From Blastococcus litoris (GTDB lineage Bacteria > Actinomycetota > Actinomycetes > Mycobacteriales > Geodermatophilaceae): a stretch of 64,000 bases of DNA. This document shows, in pieces, positions 45,869 through 55,053 of this stretch. Location: assembly GCF_003075095.1 (NCBI RefSeq), contig NZ_QCZF01000011.1:62001-126000 (forward strand), read 5' to 3'. The notes beneath the pieces were generated by a model. That model made no database searches. It saw nothing but the letters and a program-made list of their open reading frames with translations, and was not told where the DNA came from. Every line of letters begins with the position of its first letter. Position 1 is the stretch's first letter. Made by a program: the position numbers and the translations under genes.

Positions 45869-47236
45869 CTGAGCGGGATCCTGCTGAGCGTCCTGGGGAT
45901 CGTCGCCTTCGCGATCGGGCTGCTCTTCTCGATCGGCTTCCACGAGGCCGGGCACTTCTTCTGGGCGCGCAAGTTCGGCATGCGCGTGCCGCAGTTCATG
46001 GTCGGCTTCGGCCCGACGATCTTCTCGCGCAGGCGCGGCGAGACGGAGTACGGCATCAAGGCCGTCCCGCTGGGCGGTTACATCCGCATCGTCGGGATGA
46101 TCCCGCCCGCCGAGGAGGGCGAGAGCAAGCGCGCCACCCGCATGCGCAGCTTCATCGCCGAGGTGCGCGGTCAGGCGCTCAACGACGTCCTGCCGACGGA
46201 CGGCGACCGGGTCTTCTACAAGAAGCCCTGGTGGCAGCGGGTGGTCGTCATGTTCGCCGGGCCGTTCAACAACCTGGTCCTGGCGGTCCTCTTCTTCACC
46301 ATCGTGCTCACCGCCTTCGGCGTGCCCGAGCCGTCGACGACCATCGAGCGGGTGCCCGGCTGCGTGCTGCCCGCCGGCGCGCAGAGCGCCGGCGCGGACG
46401 ACCCCTGCTCGGTGCCGATCACCGCGGCGGGGCAGACCTGCGAGCTCGGTGACGCCGGGTGCGCGCTGCCCGAGCGGAGCCCCGCGGCCAAGGCCGGGCT
46501 CCTCCCGGGCGACACGATCGTGGCCATCGACGGCGATCCGGTCCCGCAGGAGACGGAGGTCGGCTGGGACCAGGTGCAGCGGACCATCCAGCAGAGCCCC
46601 GGCGAGCCGGTCGTCTTCACCGTCGAGCGCGACGGCGAGGAGCGGGAGCTCACCGTCACCCCGATCGAGAACACCGTGTACGCCTCCGCCGAGGGCACCG
46701 AGACCAGGGTCGTGGGCTACGTCGGCATCGGCCCGACGCAGCCCTACGTCCAGCAGTCGGTCACCGCGGTCCCCGGCTTCCTCGGCGACTACGTGGTCGC
46801 CTCGGTCGACCGGCTCGTCGAGATCCCGCAGAAGATCCCGGCCCTGTTCCGCGCCGCCTTCCTCGGCGAGGAGCGCGACCCGCAGGGCCCGATCGGAGTC
46901 GTCGGGGTGGGCAGGATCTCCGGCGAGATCTTCGCGCTGGAGGACTACACGACCACCGAGAAGATCAGCACGTTCTTCCAGCTGCTGGCCGGCGTGAACC
47001 TGGTGCTGTTCCTGTTCAACCTGCTGCCGATCTACCCGCTCGACGGCGGTCACGTGGCCGGGGCGCTCTACGAGAAGGCCCGCTCGACGGTCGCCCGGCT
47101 GCGCGGGCGGCCCGACCCCGGCCCGTTCGACATCGCCCGGCTGATGCCGGTCGCCTACGCCGTGGCCGGTGTCTTCCTGGCGCTGTCGGCGCTGCTGTTC
47201 GTCGCCGACATCGTCAACCCGATCACCCTGGGCTGA
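45869..47236 (+). CDS. rip1: Site-2 membrane metalloprotease (Rip1/RseP family), probable CTG start
   Basis: 455-aa intramembrane zinc protease that cuts anti-sigma factors and other membrane proteins. Helix 1 holds HEAGH at 25-29; PDZ region roughly 115-215 (SPAAKAGLLPGDTIVAIDGDPV); LLPIYPLDGGHVAGALYE supplies the Asp zinc ligand; last helix at the C terminus. An insert with four Cys precedes the PDZ. No ATG, GTG or TTG is in frame before ATG 45980, which lies after HEAGH. CTG 45869 has GGAGG at 45859-45863 and gives MSGILLSVLGIVAFAIG, exactly where relatives start. One base separates it from the dxr stop. Confidence 0.93.
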   Translation: MSGILLSVLGIVAFAIGLLFSIGFHEAGHFFWARKFGMRVPQFMVGFGPTIFSRRRGETEYGIKAVPLGGYIRIVGMIPPAEEGESKRATRMRSFIAEVRGQALNDVLPTDGDRVFYKKPWWQRVVVMFAGPFNNLVLAVLFFTIVLTAFGVPEPSTTIERVPGCVLPAGAQSAGADDPCSVPITAAGQTCELGDAGCALPERSPAAKAGLLPGDTIVAIDGDPVPQETEVGWDQVQRTIQQSPGEPVVFTVERDGEERELTVTPIENTVYASAEGTETRVVGYVGIGPTQPYVQQSVTAVPGFLGDYVVASVDRLVEIPQKIPALFRAAFLGEERDPQGPIGVVGVGRISGEIFALEDYTTTEKISTFFQLLAGVNLVLFLFNLLPIYPLDGGHVAGALYEKARSTVARLRGRPDPGPFDIARLMPVAYAVAGVFLALSALLFVADIVNPITLG

Positions 47237-48096
47237 ACCGGGCGGGAGGCGACGAGCACCCCGGCGACCACCAGGACGCCGGCGGCCAGCTCGACGGGGT
47301 CGAGCACCTCGCCGAAGGCCACCCACGACGCGAGCACGCCGACCACCGGCACGAGCATCGAGAACGGCGCCACGACGTTCGACGGGTGCCGGGACAGCAG
47401 CACGTTCCAGATGCTGTATCCGATCAGCGTCGCGACCACGACCACGTAGAGCAGGCCGAGCACCGAGGGCAGCGCGTCGACGGTGAGGACGCCGGCCAGC
47501 GACCGGCCGATGCGTCCGGGCCCCTCCACGACCAGCGCGAGGCCCAGCATGGGCAGCGGGGGCACCACGGCGGTCCAGAGCGTGAGGTGCAGCGCGTTAG
47601 GGGCCTCGGCCCGCCGGCTGCAGACGTTGCCGATCGCCCAGCCCAGGGCGCCGCACAGGGTCAGGACGACGGGGAGCCACGCCGCCGACTGCGCGCGGTG
47701 GACGGCGATGACCGCGAGCCCCGCGACGGCCACCGCGACGCCGGCGAACTGGCGCATCGACAGCTTCTCGTGCAGCCAGATGCCGGCGATCACGACGGTG
47801 AACGGGGCCGAGGCCTGGAGGACGAGCGAGGCCAGGCCGCTGGGCATCCCCGCGGCCATGCCGAGGTACAGGAAGGTGAACTGCAGGATCCCGATGCCGA
47901 CCCCCACGCCGAGCAGCCAGCGAAGCGGCACGCGCGGACGCGGCACGAGCAGCAGGGTCGGCACGGCGACCAGCGCGTAGCGCAGCGCCACCATGAACAG
48001 CGGCGGGAAGTGCTCGAGCGCCAGGGCGGTCGCCGGGAAGTTCATTCCCCAGCAGACGGCGACGAGGCAGGCGAGGAGGCGGTCGCGGAGGGGCAC
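47155..48096 (-). CDS. EamA/DMT-family transporter
   Basis: 313 aa, ten membrane helices in two EamA repeats (VAVCWGMNFPATALALEHFPPLFMVALRY; then LCGALGWAIGNVCSRRA). Likely exporter of metabolites or amino acids; substrate unknown. GTG 48096 gives the standard N terminus (PLRDRLLACL); longer starts would run into the divergent LysR gene. The stop TAG lies 82 bp inside the converging rip1 gene, giving a ~32-residue polar tail overlapping antisense. Divergent from the LysR gene, its probable regulator. Confidence 0.9.
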   Translation of the reverse strand: MPLRDRLLACLVAVCWGMNFPATALALEHFPPLFMVALRYALVAVPTLLLVPRPRVPLRWLLGVGVGIGILQFTFLYLGMAAGMPSGLASLVLQASAPFTVVIAGIWLHEKLSMRQFAGVAVAVAGLAVIAVHRAQSAAWLPVVLTLCGALGWAIGNVCSRRAEAPNALHLTLWTAVVPPLPMLGLALVVEGPGRIGRSLAGVLTVDALPSVLGLLYVVVVATLIGYSIWNVLLSRHPSNVVAPFSMLVPVVGVLASWVAFGEVLDPVELAAGVLVVAGVLVASRPVQPRVIGLTMSATNSSADSARKTPATA

Positions 48097-48168
48097 GTGC
48101 TCGAGCCTCGGGGTCCGTGCGATGAAGGACAAGCACGATCTGACGAACCGACCTTGTAGCGTTGCTTC

Positions 48169-49110
48169 ATGGTCGATCGCGCGTCCGGGCTGTGGGACCG
48201 GGTCGACGTCGCGCACCTCGCCGTCCTGCGGGAGGTCGCCGAGCAGGGCTCCGTCAGCGGGGCCGCGCGGGCGGCGGGCATGTCGCCGTCAGCGGTGTCC
48301 CAGCAGCTCAAGGTGCTCCAGCGCCGGCTCGGCCTCGTCCTCGTCGAGCGGGTCGGGCGCGGGGTGCGCCTCACCGATGCCGGGCGGGAGCTGGCCGGCA
48401 TCGCCACGACGGTCTCGACCGCGCTGGCGGCCGCGGCGGCCGAGTGGCAGAGCTACCACGGTGCGGTCCGGGGCACGGTGCGGGTGGCGACGTTCCACTC
48501 CGCCGGAGAGCTGCTGGTGCCGGGCCTGCTGGAGCGGATGGCCGCGCACCCGGACGTGGCCGTGGAGACCGTCGACGAGGACGTCTCCCAGGACGACTTC
48601 GCCGGGCTGACCGCGGCGTACGACATCGTCATCGCGCACCGGTCCGACGACCTGGTACCGCCCGCACGAGGCGCCGTCTCGGTCCACCCGCTGCTCCGCG
48701 AGCCGCTCGACGTCGCGCTGCCGCTGGACCACCCGCTCGCGGGGCGGTCGAGGGTCACGCCGGCCGACGTGATCGACGAGGACTGGATCGCGCCACCGGC
48801 CGGGTTCCCCATCGACCGGGTGCTGACCGCCGTCGCGGCGCAGGCGCGGTCCCCGGTCCGCGTGGTGCGCCGCACGACGCACCTGCCGCTGATGGAGAAG
48901 CTGGTCGCCCGTGGTCACGGGGTCGCGCTGCTGCCGCGGCACACCACCCGCGAGCGAGCGGAGGGGCGGTTCGCGCTGGTGCCACTCGCCGACCTCCGAG
49001 CGGGGCGCGTCATCGAGTCGCTGGCGCGTCCTGACCGGGCCGCGCGCCGGGCCGTCCGGGTGGTGATCGACGCCCTGGTGGCGGAGGCCGCCCCGTACGC
49101 AGCGCCGTGA
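48169..49110 (+). CDS. LysR-family transcriptional regulator
   Basis: 313 aa. N-terminal helix-turn-helix (VAHLAVLREVAEQGSVSGAARAAGMSPSAVSQQLKVLQRRLGLVLVERVGRGVRLTDAG) and a C-terminal effector domain (VRGTVRVATFHSAGELLVPGLL, LVARGHGVALLP). ATG 48169. 72 bp separate it from the divergent EamA transporter; short inverted elements in that gap (ATGAAG 48122, CTTGT 48153, CTTCAT 48165) could be its site. Effector unknown. Confidence 0.94.
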   Translation: MVDRASGLWDRVDVAHLAVLREVAEQGSVSGAARAAGMSPSAVSQQLKVLQRRLGLVLVERVGRGVRLTDAGRELAGIATTVSTALAAAAAEWQSYHGAVRGTVRVATFHSAGELLVPGLLERMAAHPDVAVETVDEDVSQDDFAGLTAAYDIVIAHRSDDLVPPARGAVSVHPLLREPLDVALPLDHPLAGRSRVTPADVIDEDWIAPPAGFPIDRVLTAVAAQARSPVRVVRRTTHLPLMEKLVARGHGVALLPRHTTRERAEGRFALVPLADLRAGRVIESLARPDRAARRAVRVVIDALVAEAAPYAAP

Positions 49111-49172
49111 GTCCTCCGGCGCCCGACAGCGCACGTCACAGCCGCGCCACCGGCGCGGATGCCACGGCGGGG

Positions 49173-49178
49173 GATACT
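49173..49178 (+). promoter_or_regulatory. Possible -10 element of ispG (leaderless)
   Basis: GATACT ends 7 bases before ATG 49186, the spacing expected when transcription starts at the start codon. No Shine-Dalgarno precedes ATG 49186, which fits. No clear -35. Confidence 0.35.
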
Positions 49179-49185
49179 GGGTGTC

Positions 49186-50346
49186 ATGGCGATCCCCGTC
49201 GGTCTCGGCATGCCCGCTGCCCCTCCTCCCGTCCTCGCCCCCCGGCGGAAGACCCGCCAGCTGATGGTGGGCGGTGTCGGGGTCGGCAGTGACTTCCCGG
49301 TGAGCGTCCAGTCGATGTGCACCACCAAGACGGCGGACATCAACGCGACCCTGCAGCAGATCGCGGAGCTCACCGCGTCCGGCTGCCAGATCGTGCGCGT
49401 CGCCGTGCCCGACACCGACGACGCCGAGGCGCTGCCGATCATCGCGAAGAAGTCGCAGATCCCGGTCATCGCCGACATCCACTTCCAGCCGCGGTACGTC
49501 TTCGCGGCCATCGACGCCGGGTGCGCCGCCGTCCGCGTGAACCCGGGCAACATCAAGAAGTTCGACGACAAGGTCGGCGAGATCGCCCGCGCCGCCAAGG
49601 ACGCCGGCATCCCGATCCGGATCGGGGTGAACGCGGGCTCGCTCGACAAGCGGCTGCTCGCCAAGTACGGCAAGGCGACCCCGGAGGCGCTGGTCGAGTC
49701 CGCGCTCTGGGAGTGCTCGCTGTTCGAGGAGCACGACTTCCGCGACATCAAGATCTCGGTCAAGCACAACGACCCGGTCGTCATGGTGCGCGCCTACGAG
49801 CTGCTCGCCGCGCAGTGCGACTACCCGCTGCACCTGGGCGTCACCGAGGCGGGTCCGGCGTTCCAGGGCACGATCAAGTCCGCCGTCGCCTTCGGCGCCC
49901 TCCTGAGCCAGGGCATCGGGGACACGATCCGCGTCTCGCTGTCGGCACCTCCCGCCGAGGAGGTCAAGGTCGGCAACCAGATCCTCGAGTCGCTCAACCT
50001 GCGCCAGCGCGGGCTGGAGATCGTCAGCTGCCCGTCGTGCGGGCGGGCGCAGGTCGACGTCTACAAGCTCGCCGACGAGGTGACCGCCGGGCTCGAGGGC
50101 ATGGAGGTCCCGCTGCGGGTCGCGGTCATGGGCTGCGTCGTGAACGGCCCGGGGGAGGCCCGCGAGGCCGACCTCGGCGTCGCCTCCGGCAACGGCAAGG
50201 GCCAGATCTTCGTCAAGGGCGAGGTCGTGAAGACCGTTCCCGAGTCGCAGATCGTGGAGACCCTCATCGAGGAGGCCATGCGCATCGCGGCGGAGCAGAC
50301 GGCGGACGGGACGCCCTCCGGGCCTCCGGTCGTCAGCGTCAGCTGA
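49186..50346 (+). CDS. ispG: 4-hydroxy-3-methylbut-2-en-1-yl diphosphate synthase (flavodoxin)
   Basis: MEP pathway iron-sulfur enzyme (GcpE), 386 aa. [60 protein letters not shown]; the 4Fe-4S ligands are two Cys in [11 protein letters not shown] and one in [14 protein letters not shown] 49186 gives the usual actinobacterial [13 protein letters not shown]-like start; ATG 49159 would add nine unrelated residues. Cluster with dxr and rip1 as in Mycobacterium. Confidence 0.96.
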   Translation: MAIPVGLGMPAAPPPVLAPRRKTRQLMVGGVGVGSDFPVSVQSMCTTKTADINATLQQIAELTASGCQIVRVAVPDTDDAEALPIIAKKSQIPVIADIHFQPRYVFAAIDAGCAAVRVNPGNIKKFDDKVGEIARAAKDAGIPIRIGVNAGSLDKRLLAKYGKATPEALVESALWECSLFEEHDFRDIKISVKHNDPVVMVRAYELLAAQCDYPLHLGVTEAGPAFQGTIKSAVAFGALLSQGIGDTIRVSLSAPPAEEVKVGNQILESLNLRQRGLEIVSCPSCGRAQVDVYKLADEVTAGLEGMEVPLRVAVMGCVVNGPGEAREADLGVASGNGKGQIFVKGEVVKTVPESQIVETLIEEAMRIAAEQTADGTPSGPPVVSVS

Positions 50347-50354
50347 CCTCCCCG

Positions 50355-51206
50355 ATGCTCCGCACGTCCGCCGCCCGCGTGCTCGACGAGGGCGACGAGC
50401 CGGCCGTCCACCGGCTGCTCGCGACCGACCCGGTGGCCGGGTGCGTCATCGCGGGCCGGGTGGAGTCGGCCGGGACGGCACCGACGTCGCTGGGCGCGCC
50501 CCTGTGGGGCTTCGGCGGAGGCCCGGACCTGGAGGCGATCTGCCTGGCCGGGGCCAACCTCATCCCGTTCGCGCTCCCCGGCGCGGAGATCGCCTCGGCG
50601 GCCGCTTTCGCCGAACGTGCCCGGCGGGCCGGTCGCCGCTGCTCGACGATCGTCGGCCCCGCCTCGTCCGTCGCGCCCCTGTGGGACCTCCTCGGACCGC
50701 ACTGGGGTCCGGCCCGCGACCACCGCCCCCGGCAGCCGCTGCTGGCCATCGCCGGCCCCCCGGCGGTGCCGGCCGAACCCCGCGTCCGGCCGGTCCGGCC
50801 CGCGGAGCTCGACACGCTGCTGCCGGCGGCGATCGCCATGTTCACCGAGGAGGTCGGCGTCAGCCCGCTGCGGGTCGACGGCGGCGCCGGCTACCGCGCG
50901 CGGGTCGCGGAGCTGGTCCGCGCCGGTCAGTCCCTCGCCTGGATCGAGCACGGCGAGGTCGTCTTCAAGGCCGAGATCGGCGCGGTGTCGCGGGCCGCGT
51001 GCCAGGTGCAGGGCGTCTGGGTGGCCCCGGCGCACCGCGGCCGCGGCATCGGCACGGCGGGGACGGCGGCGGTCGTGGAGTACGCCCGCACGACGATCGC
51101 CCCGGTGGTGAGCCTGTACGTCAACGACTTCAACACCGCGGCCCGGGCCGCCTACGCCCGCGTCGGGTTCCACGAGGTCGGGCAGTACGCCAGCGTGCTG
51201 TTCTGA
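50355..51206 (+). CDS. GNAT acetyltransferase with N-terminal DUF4081
   Basis: 283 aa. Residues 1-~130 form the DUF4081 region (LLATDPVAGCVIAGRVE, ICLAGANLIPFAL); the C-terminal GNAT has MFTEEVGVSPL, then QVQGVWVAPAHRGRGIGTAGTAAVVEYAR (acetyl-CoA loop) and YVNDFNTAARAAYARVGF. The ispG-GNAT-PBP order matches the mycobacterial Rv2868c-Rv2867c-Rv2864c block. ATG 50355, 8 bp after ispG. Substrate unknown. Confidence 0.9.
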   Translation: MLRTSAARVLDEGDEPAVHRLLATDPVAGCVIAGRVESAGTAPTSLGAPLWGFGGGPDLEAICLAGANLIPFALPGAEIASAAAFAERARRAGRRCSTIVGPASSVAPLWDLLGPHWGPARDHRPRQPLLAIAGPPAVPAEPRVRPVRPAELDTLLPAAIAMFTEEVGVSPLRVDGGAGYRARVAELVRAGQSLAWIEHGEVVFKAEIGAVSRAACQVQGVWVAPAHRGRGIGTAGTAAVVEYARTTIAPVVSLYVNDFNTAARAAYARVGFHEVGQYASVLF

Positions 51207-51274
51207 AAGGACCCCTCTGCCCCCCACGCCTCGCACGCTCGGCGCGGGACCCTGCAGAGCGGCCACCGTCTGAG

Positions 51275-53176
51275 ATGGTGGGCGCCGTGCCGACACGGGG
51301 ACCCGCTCTCGCCACCACCCTCCTGCTGCTGACCGCACCCGTCCTGGCGGCGTGCTCCGGCAACGCCGAGGACGACGTCCGGGACGCCGCGACGGCGTTC
51401 CTCGACGCCTGGGCCGACGGCGACCTGGCCGAGGCGGCCGGTGCCACGACCGATCCCGACGCCGCCACCGCGCTGCTGGAGCAGACCGCCACCGACCTCC
51501 CCGAGGCCACGCTGGGCGCCGACGTCGGTGCGGTGACCGTCGAGGACGGCACCGCCACCGTGGGCTGGACGGCCACCTGGGACCTGGTCGCCGCCCCGGA
51601 GTGGACCTACGAGTCGACGCTGCGCCTCGAGGAGGGCGACGACGAGTGGCAGGTCGTCGCCGAGCCGACGCTGGTGCACCCCGAGCTGGGGGAGGGCCAG
51701 CACCTGGAGCTCACCCGCTCGCTCCCGGACCGGGCGCCCATCACCGACGGGACCGGCGCGCCGCTGTTCGCGCCCACCGAGGTCGTCAACGTCGGCGTCG
51801 ACACCGGCCAGGTCACCGACCTGGCCGCCCTCGCGGCGGGGCTCTCGGCGGCCACCGGGGTCGACGCGCAGACGATCACCAGCGACGTCCAGGCCGCCCC
51901 GCCGGGGCAGTTCGTCCCCGTCATCACCCTGCGCCGGCCGGACTTCGAGGCCATCCGGGCGCAGGTCTTCGACCTCCCCGGGGCCGTCTTCCCCACCTCC
52001 ACCCGGCTCCTGGCGCCGAGCGCGCGCTTCGCCGAGGCGCTGCTGGGCCGGGTGGGCGACGCCACCGCCGAGGTGATCGAGGAGTCCCAGGACGAGGGGG
52101 AGCCGCGCTACGCGGCCGGCGACCAGCTGGGCCTCTCCGGCCTCCAGCGCGCCTTCCAGGAGCAGCTCGCCGGCACGCCGGGATTCACCGTGTCGGTCGT
52201 CAGCACGGACGAGGGCACCGCGGACGCGGGGGTGGAGGTCGGCGCGGTCGCACCCGAGCCCGGCACGCCGGTGCAGACGCCGCTGGTCCCGGCGATCCAG
52301 AACGCCGCGGACGCCGCCGTGGCCGGCCAGCCGTTGCCCACGCACCTCGTCGTCGTCCGGCCCGGCACGGGGGAGATCCTCGCCGTCAGCTCCAACGAGG
52401 TGGCCGACGCCGGCAACGCGCTCCGCGGACAGTTCCCGCCCGGGTCGAGCATGAAGACGATCACCGCGACGGCCCTGCTGTCGACCGGCGCCGTCACGCC
52501 CGCCACCCCGGTCGCCTGCCCGGGGACCACCGTGGTCGACGGGCGCGAGTTCGAGAACCAGGACCAGTTCGACCTCGGCACCGTGCCCTTCACGGAGGCA
52601 TTCGCCGAGTCCTGCAACACCACCTTCATCCAGCTGGCCCTGGGCCTGCCCGACGGCGCGCTGGCGGAGGCCGCGGCGTCCTACGGCGTCGGCACGGAGT
52701 GGCAGCTGCCGGTCGGCATCTTCGGCGGCAGCGTGCCGTCGGACAGCACCGGCACGACCGAGGCGGCCGACGCCATCGGCCAGGGGCAGGTGCTGATGAG
52801 CCCCGCCCAGCTGGCGCTCGTCGCGGCGGGCGTCGCCAGTGGGACCCCGGCCGCACCCGTCGAGGTGATCGGGGGCGAGGCCGCCGGCCCGGCGCCGGCG
52901 GGCCCCGGCCAGGCGGTGCTGGACGCGCTGCGGCCGCTGATGCGCCAGGTGGTGCTCACCGGGACCGCCACGGCCCTGTCGGACCAGGGCGAGGTCTACG
53001 GCAAGACCGGGACGGCCGAGTTCGGGGACAAGACCCCGCCGGACTCGCACGGCTGGTTCATGGGCTACCAGCTCCAGGGGCCGCAGGGCGACATCGCCTT
53101 CGCCGTCCTGGTGGAGGCCGGCCAGTCCAGCAGCGTCGCGGTCGGCGTCGCCGACGCCTTCCTCGGCGCTCTCTGA
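51275..53176 (+). CDS. Penicillin-binding lipoprotein (class B transpeptidase, NTF2-like N domain)
   Basis: 633 aa. Lipoprotein signal with lipobox LAAC (residues ~24-27), NTF2-like MecA_N domain (VRDAATAFLDAWADGD, ATDLPEATLGADVG), dimerisation domain, then transpeptidase: PPGSSMKTITA (SxxK nucleophile), AESCNTTFIQLA (SxN) and VYGKTGTAEFG (KTG). It crosslinks peptidoglycan outside the membrane. Equivalent of mycobacterial Rv2864c (PBP-lipo), an intrinsically beta-lactam-tolerant type. ATG 51275; GTG 51287 is an alternative start. Confidence 0.93.
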   Translation: MVGAVPTRGPALATTLLLLTAPVLAACSGNAEDDVRDAATAFLDAWADGDLAEAAGATTDPDAATALLEQTATDLPEATLGADVGAVTVEDGTATVGWTATWDLVAAPEWTYESTLRLEEGDDEWQVVAEPTLVHPELGEGQHLELTRSLPDRAPITDGTGAPLFAPTEVVNVGVDTGQVTDLAALAAGLSAATGVDAQTITSDVQAAPPGQFVPVITLRRPDFEAIRAQVFDLPGAVFPTSTRLLAPSARFAEALLGRVGDATAEVIEESQDEGEPRYAAGDQLGLSGLQRAFQEQLAGTPGFTVSVVSTDEGTADAGVEVGAVAPEPGTPVQTPLVPAIQNAADAAVAGQPLPTHLVVVRPGTGEILAVSSNEVADAGNALRGQFPPGSSMKTITATALLSTGAVTPATPVACPGTTVVDGREFENQDQFDLGTVPFTEAFAESCNTTFIQLALGLPDGALAEAAASYGVGTEWQLPVGIFGGSVPSDSTGTTEAADAIGQGQVLMSPAQLALVAAGVASGTPAAPVEVIGGEAAGPAPAGPGQAVLDALRPLMRQVVLTGTATALSDQGEVYGKTGTAEFGDKTPPDSHGWFMGYQLQGPQGDIAFAVLVEAGQSSSVAVGVADAFLGAL

Positions 53177-53189
53177 ACGGCCGGCCGGG

Positions 53190-53663
53190 TCAGCCGGCCG
53201 GGAGGCCGGGGAACGCGTTCGTCGTCGGCGTCCGGCCCGCAGCCGTCCGCCAGGCGACGGCCCGGACCTCGGTGGCCGAGAGGGCGGCGACGGCCAGCTC
53301 GCGGGTGCTGCGCTCGACCGACTGGTCCAGGACGCGCACCCACGCGGCGGCCACGCCGTCCTCCAGGACGACGGCGAGCGCTGCCGCGTCGGTGGCCGAC
53401 AGCACGGGGAAGGGGAGCGCGTAGGCGCCCTCGGCGTCCACCGGGTCGACGTCGCGCCCGGCGAGCAGGACCACGACCCGGTCGCGGACGTCGCGGTGCG
53501 CGACCTCCGAGGTCGCCGCCGCGGCCTGCGCCCCCGCGTCGAGGGCCGCACCCACGACGCCGTAGCCCCACACCGCCGCGTGCTCGGCAGCCAGCGCCTC
53601 CGAGAGCGCGGTGTTCTCCGACGCCTCGTCCAAGGTGCCCTGGTCGGATCCGTCGTCAGCCAT
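53190..53663 (-). CDS. DUF4439 ferritin-like domain protein
   Basis: 157 aa, helical. SEALAAEHAAVWGYGVVGAAL resembles the first ferritin-like helix with Glu/His, and an Ala-rich second half (ALAVVLEDGVAAAWVRVLDQSVE) completes a four-helix pattern. Whether a metal is bound is unknown. ATG 53663. It sits next to a lipoprotein gene and opposite rimP, the same arrangement as in other actinobacteria. Confidence 0.85.
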   Translation of the reverse strand: MADDGSDQGTLDEASENTALSEALAAEHAAVWGYGVVGAALDAGAQAAAATSEVAHRDVRDRVVVLLAGRDVDPVDAEGAYALPFPVLSATDAAALAVVLEDGVAAAWVRVLDQSVERSTRELAVAALSATEVRAVAWRTAAGRTPTTNAFPGLPAG

Positions 53664-53675
53664 GTCGGACCTCCG

Positions 53676-54164
53676 TCACGCCAGTCGTCCGTCCTGCCCG
53701 GCGAGCCCCGCGGCGATCGACCCGAGCAGCGCCGCCCGGGCGCCGGACTGGTCGACGCAGGCCGCGGCGTGCGAGGCGGCGGCGGTGGCCACCTGGCCGC
53801 GGAGCCAGGCGCGGGTGCCGGGCGCCGGCGGGGCCTCCTGCGCAGGGGCGCCGGAGGAGGTCGGGGTGCCCGGGGCCGCCGCCCGCAGGCGCGCCAGCTG
53901 CTCGTCGGCCTGGCCGGCGAGGTCGGCCACCTCCGCAGCGAGGGCGGGGTCGGCCGCACCCGCGGCGGCGAAGGCGGACACGACCGCCTCCTGGACCGCG
54001 ATCTGCGCGCTCAGCCCGTCGGCCTGCTCGCTCGTGACCTGCTCGCGCTCGTCGGCGGACGAGGACGTGCAGCCCGTCGCCAGGACGGCCAGCCCGGCCG
54101 CGGAGGCGGCGAGCAGGGTGCGCCGGGAGAAGCCCCGGGGGCCGGAGCGGAGGGGAGAGGACAT
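53676..54164 (-). CDS. Lipoprotein of unknown function
   Basis: 162 aa. Twin-arginine-like SRRTLLAASAAGLAVLATGC ends in a lipobox (ATGC), so it is an exported lipid-anchored protein, perhaps by Tat. The mature part is Ala-rich helices (AQIAVQEAVVSAFAAAG, QADEQLARLRAAAPG) with one further Cys. Coupled to DUF4439 (12 bp). ATG 54164 chosen; ATG 54173 adds three residues. Upstream 54174-54423 is a divergent promoter region shared with rimP. Confidence 0.8.
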   Translation of the reverse strand: MSSPLRSGPRGFSRRTLLAASAAGLAVLATGCTSSSADEREQVTSEQADGLSAQIAVQEAVVSAFAAAGAADPALAAEVADLAGQADEQLARLRAAAPGTPTSSGAPAQEAPPAPGTRAWLRGQVATAAASHAAACVDQSGARAALLGSIAAGLAGQDGRLA

Positions 54165-54423
54165 CGCCGCCATTCTCGCAGCCGCTCACGCCCCGTGCCG
54201 GTAGTGCGACCAGGCGCGTCCGCCCGTCCGTCACGGCGGGACCGTGCGCCCCTCGGCTCCCACAGCGGGTCCCCGGTGCGCGGTCCGGCCGCCGTTCCCG
54301 GGGCGGTAGCCTGACCACTTCCCCTCCACCCGGGCCCGACCTGCGCCGAAGGCCGGTCGGCGCCGGGTCGGCGGGGTATGGCGTCCCGCACCAGGCGGCC
54401 GCTCGAGCCCGGAGGAGGAGACC
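54165..54423. promoter_or_regulatory. Divergent promoter region upstream of rimP
   Basis: About 250 bp without a gene. TAGCCT at 54307-54312 fits TANNNT for the plus strand; no good -35. GGAGGAGGAG just before GTG 54424 is the rimP ribosome-binding site. I see nothing else in it. Confidence 0.35.
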
Positions 54424-55053
54424 GTGTCCACCTCTCACGGCACCCAGCGCACCGACCCCGCCACGGCCAGGCTGACCGGCTGGATCGAGCCGGTGGTGGG
54501 CGCGGCGGGCTACGACCTGGAGGAGCTCGTCGTGACCCCTGCCGGGCGGCGCAGCGTCGTCCGCGTGGTGGTCGACCGCGACCAGGGGGTGACCCTCGAC
54601 GACATCGCCGAGGTCAGCCGGGCGGTGTCCGAGGTGCTGGACCGGAACGACGACGGCATGGGCCGCGCGCCGTACGTGCTGGAGGTGACCAGCCCCGGCG
54701 TCGACCGTCCCCTGACCGAGGAGCGGCACTGGCGGCGCAACACCGGCCGCCTCGTGACCGTGACCGTCGGACCGGCCGGCCGAACGCAGGAGGTCACCGG
54801 CCGCGTGACGGCGGTCGACGGGACGGGCGTGACCCTCGCCGTCGAGGTGCAGGGCAAGCCCGGCGCCAAGAAGCGGCCGCCGACACCGCGCGAGGTGCCG
54901 TGGGCGGAGCTGGGCGCCGGCCGGGTGCAGGTCGAGTTCGGGCGGGGTGGGTCGGCGGACGAGCCGGCCGACGACACGGACCTCGACGAGACGGACTTGG
55001 ACGACGACATCGAGCCCGGCGACGTGCCGCAGGCGCGAGGAGGAGCACAGTGA
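54424..55053 (+). CDS. rimP: Ribosome maturation factor RimP
   Basis: 30S assembly factor, 209 aa. N domain ([73 protein letters not shown]) and C-terminal SH3-like barrel, followed by a ~30-residue acidic tail ([16 protein letters not shown]). GTG 54424 with a strong GGAGGAGGAG. First gene of rimP-nusA-ylxR-infB. Confidence 0.95.
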   Translation: MSTSHGTQRTDPATARLTGWIEPVVGAAGYDLEELVVTPAGRRSVVRVVVDRDQGVTLDDIAEVSRAVSEVLDRNDDGMGRAPYVLEVTSPGVDRPLTEERHWRRNTGRLVTVTVGPAGRTQEVTGRVTAVDGTGVTLAVEVQGKPGAKKRPPTPREVPWAELGAGRVQVEFGRGGSADEPADDTDLDETDLDDDIEPGDVPQARGGAQ

